Source: Candidatus Rifleibacteriota bacterium (GTDB lineage: Bacteria > Riflebacteria > Ozemobacteria > Ozemobacterales > Ozemobacteraceae). From it: 21,676 bases of DNA. Positions 8,380-15,957 of the stretch are shown piece by piece; the first letter of the stretch is position 1; each line of letters starts with the position of its first letter. The position numbers and the translations under genes are program-made. Location of the stretch: positions 1 to 21,676 of the forward strand of contig JAKQKW010000273.1 in assembly GCA_029560455.1 (NCBI GenBank), in the 5' to 3' direction. The notes beneath the pieces were generated by a model. It had not been told where the DNA came from, searched no databases, and saw only the letters and a list, made by a program, of their open reading frames with translations.

Positions 8380-10953
8380 TCAGGCGAAGGGGGCTTTGAG
8401 GATTTTTTCGAGTTCGCGGTTGCTGGCTTCGTCATCAGCAGAGGCTTCGGCGACGTTATCTTTGAAGAGCTGCAGCAGCGAGTTGGTCCAGTGCTGGTAA
8501 ATTGCCAGGCCGGGGTAAGCCCGTGCCGAAAGCGTCGCCTTTGGCGGGCCAGAGGGCACCTGCATTTCTTTCATTTCCTGGCCAAGACAGGTGATGTAAC
8601 GGTTCAGCGCCGTTGCCGCCCTGGCAGAAGCCTTGCGCAGAAAGCGACCCGGGTTCGGGGCATTGAAGACCTGATCACTCTCACCGGCAATCGCAGACTC
8701 AATCTTGAGGCGTGAAGCACCTTTGATCAGTTCCTGCGTCGTTTCGGCAAACCACTCGGCCGGCAAACCGGTCAGTTCCTGAAATTCAGCATCCTGACTC
8801 AAATAAGCCAACTGCGCCTGCCAGCGGTTCATCACCGCCTGGGCAAACACTTCGCCTTTGCGCACCACGGCCTTTTTAGGCGCGGACGCTTCGGCAGCCG
8901 GTGCCGCCGGTTCACCGACCGAAAAAATCGATTCATCGAAAACCGAGGTTTCGGCAGCAACCAGTGAAGGCTCGGCCGCTTCACCCTCTTCGCTTTCCAT
9001 CGGGTTTACAACCGAGTCAAAAATCATACCGACCGTCTTGTCAGAAATCGAGAACCGGTCGAGATCAAGAATGCGCGGTAAAGAATAGCGGGTGGCCATG
9101 CCTTTACCCAGTGTCAGCAGCAGTTTTTTCGCTCGTTCTTCGGCCATTTTTCGCGCATGCGAAATGTCGTCGCCAATAAAATACGGCTGCAGATGTGTTT
9201 TAAGCTCGGCGAAAATCTGCCTGAGATTCGCCTGCAGCTGCTTAACCTTGGCATCGGTTTCTATACCGGCTTTAAGACGCTCGACCAGATACTGAATACC
9301 TGATTGCCCTGGCGCTGCCGCCCGATTCCATGCCTCTTTCGCGTCGGCAAAATGCCGCTGCACGTTCTCGTTGCCTAAATACTGCGCCATGATCTCTGCT
9401 AACTGATCTTCATCTCTGACGAATTCTTTACCGTCTTTGTCACGGCCAAAGACCGTCTGCTGCACACCTGGGTTGCGCACCCAGTAGCAGTTTTGAAAAG
9501 CACGCCCTTCTTCCCACTCGGTTACCCAGCTGCCGGCCCGGCCCATAAAATCAGCAAAATTTGTTTTCAGACGGCTGTCCCAGCGCACTGAAGGGTCTTC
9601 GCCGCGCTTGCGCACCAGGTCCATATCGAATTTGGTAAACACGTGAAACAGCAGCGGCGTTTTGCCTTTGCGCTGCGCCGGTTCCTTGCCCTGGCTCCAT
9701 TCGACCCATTTGTTGACCATGTATGGCAGCGATTTGGCTTCCTGTGGGCCGCCTTCCTGGCAGAGCAGCAGAGCGGTAACATCACGGTCATCAGAATAGC
9801 GGTCGAAAAGATAGGCGACCTTGCCGCGCAGATATACCTCAACCAGCGCCTCATGGTCTTTCGTCAGGCGCTGCTGATCAAAAACCTGAGCACGGGCACG
9901 TGCACCGGGAAAATCGAGCACGTCGAACCGGCGCAGCAGCGACTCATCAGAGGCCGAAGCAGTCTGCAGAATCAGTTCGGCGGTCAGGGCACAAAGCGTC
10001 GATGAATCCATCGACACCTGCCCACCGCTGTTTAGTGCCAAAGCCACTTTTCGGTTGCCCACCTTCATCAGCTGCGACAGACGCTGAACATCGATTATGC
10101 TGTTGGTGCGCGGCAACAGAGAGTCATCATAAATGCCGACAACTTCGCCGCCAAGATTTCCCAGTTCCTTCTGCAAAAAGCGGAACAACTCGGTTATCTT
10201 CGGAAAACGGCCCCAGAGCCATTCAAGATAGCTGATCTGCTGGTCTGCCGGCAACAGCCTGATTTCGTCATTGAGAATGCCCCAGTAGTTGATATCTTCG
10301 AGCATGCGCAGAAACTGATTGTGAAAATGGCGCCGTGCATAATCCTGCAGGTCCCATACATCGGCTTCGGTAAGCAGACCTGGCCCACCAGACCGCCCGG
10401 AAACACCTCTGAACGAATAGCGCAGTTTCTGCAGCTCATCGGCAGTCGGCACAAAATCAGACTGACATTCGAACAGAAACCCGTTGAGAAAAATCTTGAT
10501 CAGATCGGTGATCGTCAGCAGCCGCAGAAATGCAGAACAGCCCTGCACCGTGCGATATGGCCTGGTGGTGAAGCGGGTGACCAGGGCCGTGCTTTCGCGA
10601 CCACCGGCCGGATTGATCTCTTCAAGATAATCGCGCCCGGCCGGGTTCTGGTTGAGCCCGTTGAGAAGCACCGAAAGGGAAGCTTCGCCGCCCCGCACCA
10701 GCTCAGAGGTCAGGTATGATTTGCCGCACTGGCTGGCTCCGAAGACGCCAAGAGCAACCGGTCGTTGCGCCGATTCTTTGATACGACGCACCGTCACCTG
10801 CTTTTCATGCAGGATTTTATCCATGAACTTTCTGATGGCCGCGTCTTTAAGATAGCCGGCAGCCCAGCCCGAGCTGCAGTTAAGCAGCTCGGTCAGCTGA
10901 TCTGACATGGTGACAATCTGCTGCTCTTCGGGGCGCATTTTACTCTGATTCAT
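8380..10953 (-). CDS. srfC: SrfC-like dynamin-type large GTPase
   Basis: 857 aa; matches the SrfC-type putative virulence-factor family. Residues 72-79 form a Walker A/G1 loop (GASQCGKS) after a hydrophobic strand. A candidate G2 Thr lies in GREST (118-122), G3 is DVLDFPG (344-350, DxPG rather than DxxG with a hydrophilic residue), and G4 is TKFD (440-443) in place of N/TKxD. The long gap between G1 and G3 and the helical, charged C-terminal half (roughly 530-857) fit a dynamin-like GTPase with an assembly stalk. There is no membrane helix, so membrane contact would depend on the stalk or on partners. Its ATG overlaps the SrfA-like stop (ATGA), so the two proteins are probably made together. 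It is the last gene of the operon. Confidence 0.85.
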   Translation of the reverse strand: MNQSKMRPEEQQIVTMSDQLTELLNCSSGWAAGYLKDAAIRKFMDKILHEKQVTVRRIKESAQRPVALGVFGASQCGKSYLTSELVRGGEASLSVLLNGLNQNPAGRDYLEEINPAGGRESTALVTRFTTRPYRTVQGCSAFLRLLTITDLIKIFLNGFLFECQSDFVPTADELQKLRYSFRGVSGRSGGPGLLTEADVWDLQDYARRHFHNQFLRMLEDINYWGILNDEIRLLPADQQISYLEWLWGRFPKITELFRFLQKELGNLGGEVVGIYDDSLLPRTNSIIDVQRLSQLMKVGNRKVALALNSGGQVSMDSSTLCALTAELILQTASASDESLLRRFDVLDFPGARARAQVFDQQRLTKDHEALVEVYLRGKVAYLFDRYSDDRDVTALLLCQEGGPQEAKSLPYMVNKWVEWSQGKEPAQRKGKTPLLFHVFTKFDMDLVRKRGEDPSVRWDSRLKTNFADFMGRAGSWVTEWEEGRAFQNCYWVRNPGVQQTVFGRDKDGKEFVRDEDQLAEIMAQYLGNENVQRHFADAKEAWNRAAAPGQSGIQYLVERLKAGIETDAKVKQLQANLRQIFAELKTHLQPYFIGDDISHARKMAEERAKKLLLTLGKGMATRYSLPRILDLDRFSISDKTVGMIFDSVVNPMESEEGEAAEPSLVAAETSVFDESIFSVGEPAAPAAEASAPKKAVVRKGEVFAQAVMNRWQAQLAYLSQDAEFQELTGLPAEWFAETTQELIKGASRLKIESAIAGESDQVFNAPNPGRFLRKASARAATALNRYITCLGQEMKEMQVPSGPPKATLSARAYPGLAIYQHWTNSLLQLFKDNVAEASADDEASNRELEKILKAPFA

Positions 10954-12167
10954 TTTGCATCTCCTGGTTTGACAGCTTCTGCAGCGGGCGGCCCGCCCGG
11001 TGCCGGAGTTCCGGCCGGAGCAGGCGCAGTCTGGCCCTGCTCATTGTTATGCCCTGAATTTGAACCGCCCTGATTATGACCGGTCGACTGGCCGCCGCTC
11101 TCCGGTACATGATGACCGCAGGTCGGGCAGGTAGAACCGGGCGCAGGGACCTGGCCGCCCTTGTTTCCGCCGGGCGCGCCATTACCTTTTCCGAGGCCGG
11201 GCAAACCACCTCCGCCACCGCCGCCTCCACCACCAAGCAGGTCGCTGAGGTCACCAAGACCACCGCCACCACCACTTCCGCCCATACCGCCGATGCCCGG
11301 CGGCAGTTGCGGGAAGGCTGACTGCGGCGGCGGCACCAGGCGCAACAGCAGAAGCAGCAGAATAATGATCGCAAGAATTATCGCCAGCCATTTAACCCAG
11401 CGGTAAGCACCCAGCCCGCAGGCGAGCATACGCTTTTCTTTTTCTTCTGCCGCAGGGGTCGTTTCCGGCTTTTTTGCCACCGGCGGTTTCGCAGATTCTG
11501 CCGTCTTGGCCGGTGCGGCCGCGGTTGCCACTGCAGCGGCTGCCGCTGCTTTTTCCGGTTCTTTTACCGGCTGTGACTCGGGGTAAGGCGGGGGCTCTGG
11601 TGGCAAAACCACTGGCTGAGGCTGCGGTTGCGACTGATCGGCTGTTTTTTTGCCGGCCTTGCGCTGAATTTCGGCAATAAAGTCATCCCAGCCGGCATAA
11701 ATGCCTTTTCCCGGGTGGTTGCCGTCTTCGTTGATAAAGCCCCAGTGAACGAGCACCGGCTGGTTTTTAACGATAAAAATCTGGTTCATATCGGGCGAAA
11801 CGGCTACAGACTTGAGATATTCGGCATAATCCTTCTCTTTGCCCGTGCGACCCTGCTTCTCTTCGGCATATTTTCTGATACGGTCAAGCGAGCGCCCGAT
11901 CTGATCGGCAACCGCCTGCTGCCGTTCAGCCGGCAGATCTTTGAACATGGTCTTTTCGCCCTCAATGGCGGTTGACCATTCTATTTCACCAGGCTGAGCC
12001 TGGCCGTCAACCACATTTTCGGGGCGGGCAAAAAAGTTGTCGAGCTCACCGCCCGGGGCGATCTCACGCAGAACCGCCTGCAGATGCCCATAAAACTGGT
12101 GCACCGGCTGATTGCGGAAAAAACTGGTGCGAAAGCCTTTGGTTAAAGTTCTGGCGATTATTCCCAT
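10950..12167 (-). CDS. srfA: SrfA-like membrane protein with glycine-rich tail
   Basis: 405 aa. SD GGAGG (12174-12178) lies six bases before ATG. The N-terminal domain (1-170) has EIEWSTAIEG and IFIVKNQPVLVHWGFIN, which match what I recall of SrfA family N-domains (W-containing strand, then a 'KPVL..WGF' strand). A Pro/Ala/Lys linker (175-245) leads to one transmembrane helix (257-279). Beyond it comes an exported or cytosolic Gly-rich tail (290-340, with a run of nine Gly) and a CPTCGHH motif (347-353). The lack of a signal peptide suggests an N-in single-pass protein, leaving the Gly tail outside. It is co-translated with SrfC. The SrfA call rests on remembered motifs plus context, so it is less certain than SrfB or SrfC. 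Confidence 0.65.
   Translation of the reverse strand: MGIIARTLTKGFRTSFFRNQPVHQFYGHLQAVLREIAPGGELDNFFARPENVVDGQAQPGEIEWSTAIEGEKTMFKDLPAERQQAVADQIGRSLDRIRKYAEEKQGRTGKEKDYAEYLKSVAVSPDMNQIFIVKNQPVLVHWGFINEDGNHPGKGIYAGWDDFIAEIQRKAGKKTADQSQPQPQPVVLPPEPPPYPESQPVKEPEKAAAAAAVATAAAPAKTAESAKPPVAKKPETTPAAEEKEKRMLACGLGAYRWVKWLAIILAIIILLLLLLRLVPPPQSAFPQLPPGIGGMGGSGGGGGLGDLSDLLGGGGGGGGGGLPGLGKGNGAPGGNKGGQVPAPGSTCPTCGHHVPESGGQSTGHNQGGSNSGHNNEQGQTAPAPAGTPAPGGPPAAEAVKPGDAK
11206..11291 (-). repeat. GC-rich low-complexity tract encoding the Gly-rich tail
   Basis: A run of CCN/GGN-type triplets encodes the poly-glycine segment of the SrfA-like protein, including nine consecutive Gly codons (11206-11234) and a second block at 11260-11291. 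Codons vary at the third base, so this is protein low complexity rather than a pure microsatellite. Replication slippage could change its length among strains. Confidence 0.7.
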
Positions 12168-12192
12168 GCCAAGCCTCCGTTAATTACCCTGC

Positions 12193-12960
12193 TCATGTCA
12201 GCACCTGCCCGAGGCGAACGACGCGATTGCCCTCGCGCAGTACCACAATAAAACCGTGCATTTCGCGAATCTGCCGGCCAGAGGTCGAAGAGCCGGCAAT
12301 ACGTTCGTGATACTGCGGGTTGAAGGGCTCGCCTTCCATACTCAAAAAAGAGTGAACTTCAGATATACCCGAAAGAAACCGCGAAACCGCCTTCAGCAGC
12401 TTTTTTCGCGCCGGGTGGGCAAAACCTGCCAGGCTCTGCAGAAATCTGTCACCAAGCACATTGAGCACAAACAGTTTCTGTTCAGGCGTTCCGATTCTCA
12501 GAAACTTTTTAATCGGAAAAACGCCGGCCATAGCCCAGATAACCCGCGCCTGATCGTCTGAACCGGTTATCTCGCCGTAGATTTCCTTGAAAGCAGCGAG
12601 CGCCTCTGCTTCAGTCGGTTCAGACAGCCTGAACTGTGCCCAAAAAGAATCCGGGCGCAGGCCGCCTGCGGTTGCAGCCGGCATTGAAGCAGCTGCGGCC
12701 GGTACAGCAGAATCTGCGACAGCAACATCTGGTATTACCGGCAGGTCTTCTGCGAGAGCCACACTCTGCTGACCCGCATCTGCGGCGACACTTCTGCCGG
12801 CACGGTAGGCCTTGAGCATGCCACGCAGATCGCGCAGTTCATCATCACCAAGAGGAGGTTCGCCAACGACCGGGAAAGCAGGCAGTTCGACGCCGCCAGC
12901 CGCTTTCTTCTCATCTTCAGCGACCGTCGGAAAAGGAAACAATTCGTTAGTTTCGCTCAT
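12193..12960 (-). CDS. Conserved-looking SrfAB-associated protein, unknown family
   Basis: 255 aa. SD GGGGAG lies seven bases before ATG 12960. Residues 1-100 are acidic, Ala/Val/Pro-rich and probably disordered. Residues 101-255 look folded: an all-helical part (AFKEIYGEI, VIWAMAGVFPIKKFL, PEQKLFVLNVLGDRFLQSLAGF, RKKLLKAVSRFLSGI) followed by a basic beta-rich end (YHERIAGSSTSGRQIREMHGFIVVLREGNRVVRL). No membrane segment or catalytic motif is visible. It lies between srfB (17 nt upstream) and the SrfA-like gene (25 nt downstream). It is therefore probably a structural or adaptor subunit of the same complex. The canonical enteric srfABC order has no gene here. Confidence 0.8.
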   Translation of the reverse strand: MSETNELFPFPTVAEDEKKAAGGVELPAFPVVGEPPLGDDELRDLRGMLKAYRAGRSVAADAGQQSVALAEDLPVIPDVAVADSAVPAAAASMPAATAGGLRPDSFWAQFRLSEPTEAEALAAFKEIYGEITGSDDQARVIWAMAGVFPIKKFLRIGTPEQKLFVLNVLGDRFLQSLAGFAHPARKKLLKAVSRFLSGISEVHSFLSMEGEPFNPQYHERIAGSSTSGRQIREMHGFIVVLREGNRVVRLGQVLT

Positions 12961-12976
12961 TTTCTAACTCCCCCTC

Positions 12977-15721
12977 TTAAAGATCGAAACAGCCCGTATC
13001 GAGCCAATACTGGTCTGAAACCATGGTGCGCAGACGCAGCTGGGCACTTTTCTGATTACATTTTGTCCCCTTCGCATCAAGAAGCTCGGCGACCGCAAGA
13101 CACTCGCGGTTGTTGTTATCCTGGTTCAGCTTAACCAGATACGGGCCGCTGCCCTTGAGCGAGTCAGCATCCAGAACAACTTCCCATAACGGGTTAACCA
13201 TACAGACTTCAGAATCGATGCGGCGAATGCCAAGCAGTGCATTTTTGCTCACCTGCAGCTGCGCCGGAGCGGAAGCCGGTGTCGGAAACAGGCACTGTTC
13301 GATATTCATCGTCTCGCGCGCAAAGGTGCCGATAAAGCACTCGCGCTGGCGAATCAGGCTGCTGTCTGTGGTCAGACTCATGCCATCGAGACAGTTGAGC
13401 TTTTCGGCAAACAGCCAGACGGCACCGCCCATGACGCAGGTGGTCTTGGGGTCGGCAATACCGCCGCCCCGCTGCGAAAACGGATACCAGCTGCCCACCG
13501 GGTAACCCTTCAACCCGATTATACGGGCGGGCTGCACCGGCATCAGGCGCACGAGCATTTCTCTGATGATCGGCAGCGATGACGGCTTACCGCCAAGAAT
13601 CAGGGTATCGCAGTCAAACTGCGCGATTACCTCGGCAAAAATACGCATGACGTTTTCGAGAACATTGGCGATTACGGCATTAACCTTAGGGCGCGAGATC
13701 TGCCACGGAATCTCGGGCAGTGTTATGTCGCAGCCAAAATCGCGACGCATGTGCTCGGCAAAAAAGTCGAGCACCCCGGCACCCGGCATACGATTCGGGA
13801 AAAACCGGTCGAAACTGAGTTCGATATCAGGGTCTTCACTGTCGAGCTCGGCAAATTCAAGGTGGCGATGTGCCATCGGAATCCAGAGCTGGCGACACAG
13901 TTCAGCTTTCATATCGTTGAAACTCTTGTCACGCCCGCCGCGGCCGGGCCCGAAGAAAATCTGAAAGTCTTCCCATGAAATGTTGGGGTTTTTCTGCTGC
14001 GCCCAGCTGAAAATGCGTCTGAGAATCAGTTTCTCGATAACCCGTTTGGCAATTTCGTCGCCGGCAATCGAAAAGCCTTCCGAGAACAGCATTTTCTGTC
14101 TGATCAGCATCGGCTGCGCCGCGTCAGCATGGTATTCGGCAATCATCAGATCGCTAGTACCCCCGCCAATATCGATGCTGGCAACCCTGACCATTTTGCC
14201 GGCCGTGTCAGCCCGCAAGCGGCCAAGCGTTTCAACCGCTTCGCCGGCATTGCCGAGAAATCGGTGCATAACTTCGCCATAAAGCCAGGTGAGCTGAACA
14301 GCGGTTGCTTCGTCCAGGTTCAGTTCGACATCGGGCCTGGTTTCGGGGTCTCTGCCCGTCACATGAAAAAACAGATCGAGGGCAGAATCCACCCGCTGCC
14401 GGTATAGATTCTTTTCTGGAAATGACATGCCGCAGGGTGTCGTCATGACGATATTCTTCAACCGGCGACCGGCCTGACGATGCCCGCGAGAACGCCGGTA
14501 TGAATACGAATTGATCTGGGCATAAGCATGACAGAGAATCTCGGTCATCAGAAAGGTCATCAGTGAACTTGGCGGATAGCAGGGCTCAAATGGCGGAGTT
14601 GCCTTTTCGCCCATGAACACGCCATTTTCATCGAGATATTTCAGAAACGGCGCCCCGATTTTTTTGCCCAGCCCGTCGCCTGGCAGGTTGAAATACCACG
14701 GAAAATGCCGTTGCTGTTCATCCCACAGGTAGCGTTTCGGGCTCGACATGCCGGTATCACCGATATCAGAAGGTTCCTGGCGGGCCGCTTCATGGCCCAG
14801 GCGAAGAATTCCGGGCCAGGCAAACCGGTTGCCGGCGGCCGGAATCTGATAATCGCTACCGCTGAAAAGCGGCGGCTGAAATTTGAAACTGGTATCGAAA
14901 GGCTCGGTATAAACAGTGCAGGGTTCCTGCAGATCACGAATTTCGAGTTTGCAGCATTCATCGAGACTGACCGGCCGCCCGGGAATCTGCTCGATGAGAA
15001 CACCACAGGCCCGGCTGTTGCCAAGATCGAGAACAAGACTGACATCGATCGCCTCACCCTCTGGGCGAAGCATGGTTACTTCAGGCAACAGGGCGGCCTG
15101 CTGCAGGCCATCCATCAGTGTCATAAAAGCGGCCAGAGAAGCCGCATAGGGTGGAACCTTCTCGCTGCCTTCGGCCGGCACGTTCTGCAGGGCGCTCTTA
15201 ATCCAGTTCAGCATTGCCGGAGTCTGCCAGAATGACAGATTGCCGGGGTTGATGATGAAAGTCTGGCCGACGTCTTCACTCAGCAGGCCGGTGCCGCCTT
15301 TACCATCGGCGGCGGCATCTGCGCAGACTGAAGTATCTACGGCAATCGCGTAATTGATGATGTTGTCGTCGAGCTGCAGCAGCGGGCGCTGCAGAAAAAT
15401 TCGCGCCCAGTCGACACTACGCGAACTGCCGCAGCCATCGACAGTTTTGCGGCCGAAAGGCAGAGGCAGCCATTTGCCAAGGGCAGCGGCAAGAGCGTCG
15501 CCAAAACACACCGACAGGCCGCCGATATCTTTGAGATCGGTGCCCCCGGCAGCGGCATTGACAATTGGCTCAGTACCAAGTTGCAGACTGATTGCCGAGC
15601 TTGGTGACTGCAGCACTCTGAAATGCCATTTTTTGCCGAGCAGCATGTCAGAAAGGCGCAGTTCGTTGTCTGGAGCGTAAAATGAAATTCCGGTTTCGAC
15701 AAGAAATTCGATTTTTTCCAT
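12977..15721 (-). CDS. srfB: SrfB-like Hsp70/actin-type ATPase
   Basis: 914 aa, close to the roughly 900-1000 aa of SrfB proteins. It carries the split ATP-binding signature of the actin/Hsp70 superfamily: phosphate-1 VLDLGNSRACG (230-240), phosphate-2 ASIDIGGGTSD (514-524) and the adenosine motif DTLILGGKPSSLP (705-717). Residues 1-225 form an SrfB-specific N-domain. A long insert of about 280 residues separates phosphate-1 and phosphate-2. There is no signal peptide or membrane helix. It starts 3 nt after the stop of the small membrane protein gene, with weak SD GAAGG upstream. As an ATPase in one operon with a dynamin-like GTPase and membrane proteins, it may drive assembly or remodelling of a membrane complex; the actual mechanism is unknown. 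Confidence 0.9.
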   Translation of the reverse strand: MEKIEFLVETGISFYAPDNELRLSDMLLGKKWHFRVLQSPSSAISLQLGTEPIVNAAAGGTDLKDIGGLSVCFGDALAAALGKWLPLPFGRKTVDGCGSSRSVDWARIFLQRPLLQLDDNIINYAIAVDTSVCADAAADGKGGTGLLSEDVGQTFIINPGNLSFWQTPAMLNWIKSALQNVPAEGSEKVPPYAASLAAFMTLMDGLQQAALLPEVTMLRPEGEAIDVSLVLDLGNSRACGVLIEQIPGRPVSLDECCKLEIRDLQEPCTVYTEPFDTSFKFQPPLFSGSDYQIPAAGNRFAWPGILRLGHEAARQEPSDIGDTGMSSPKRYLWDEQQRHFPWYFNLPGDGLGKKIGAPFLKYLDENGVFMGEKATPPFEPCYPPSSLMTFLMTEILCHAYAQINSYSYRRSRGHRQAGRRLKNIVMTTPCGMSFPEKNLYRQRVDSALDLFFHVTGRDPETRPDVELNLDEATAVQLTWLYGEVMHRFLGNAGEAVETLGRLRADTAGKMVRVASIDIGGGTSDLMIAEYHADAAQPMLIRQKMLFSEGFSIAGDEIAKRVIEKLILRRIFSWAQQKNPNISWEDFQIFFGPGRGGRDKSFNDMKAELCRQLWIPMAHRHLEFAELDSEDPDIELSFDRFFPNRMPGAGVLDFFAEHMRRDFGCDITLPEIPWQISRPKVNAVIANVLENVMRIFAEVIAQFDCDTLILGGKPSSLPIIREMLVRLMPVQPARIIGLKGYPVGSWYPFSQRGGGIADPKTTCVMGGAVWLFAEKLNCLDGMSLTTDSSLIRQRECFIGTFARETMNIEQCLFPTPASAPAQLQVSKNALLGIRRIDSEVCMVNPLWEVVLDADSLKGSGPYLVKLNQDNNNRECLAVAELLDAKGTKCNQKSAQLRLRTMVSDQYWLDTGCFDL

Positions 15722-15724
15722 GAA

Positions 15725-15937
15725 TTATCTGCCTTCGGTGATGGTTTTTGGATCGGCAGCAGGCTTTTCAGCCGGAGCCGGCCAGTCGAGTGCCGCGCGG
15801 CATGGCCAGTACATGATAAAGGCAGCAAAAGCCAGCAGCGGAAACTGCATCAGATATGCGATAACAAAAAATTCGACAATGACCACCCCGCACCAGATCA
15901 GCAGTGTCTGATTTATAATTCTTTCCTGCTCCTGCAT
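15725..15937 (-). CDS. Small two-helix membrane protein
   Basis: 70 aa. The N-terminus (MQEQERIINQT) is hydrophilic; residues 12-32 and 33-46 form one or two transmembrane helices (LLIWCGVVIVEFFVIAYLM; FPLLAFAAFIMYW). The tail (PAPAEKPAADPKTITEGR) is Pro/Ala-rich like the linkers of neighbouring proteins. It sits between the Sel1-repeat gene (20 nt) and srfB (3 nt), so it is an operon member and not noise. It may anchor or dock SrfB-type partners at the membrane. A start SD is suggested by CGGAGGG (15947-15953 on the minus strand), nine bases before ATG. Confidence 0.75.
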   Translation of the reverse strand: MQEQERIINQTLLIWCGVVIVEFFVIAYLMQFPLLAFAAFIMYWPCRAALDWPAPAEKPAADPKTITEGR

Positions 15938-15957
15938 CGATTACCCTCCGGGCAGGT

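Noticed and set aside
11161..11406. Poly-proline ORF on the + strand
   Set aside because: It is the antisense of the Gly-rich tail of the SrfA-like protein; it has no RBS and no sensible domain.
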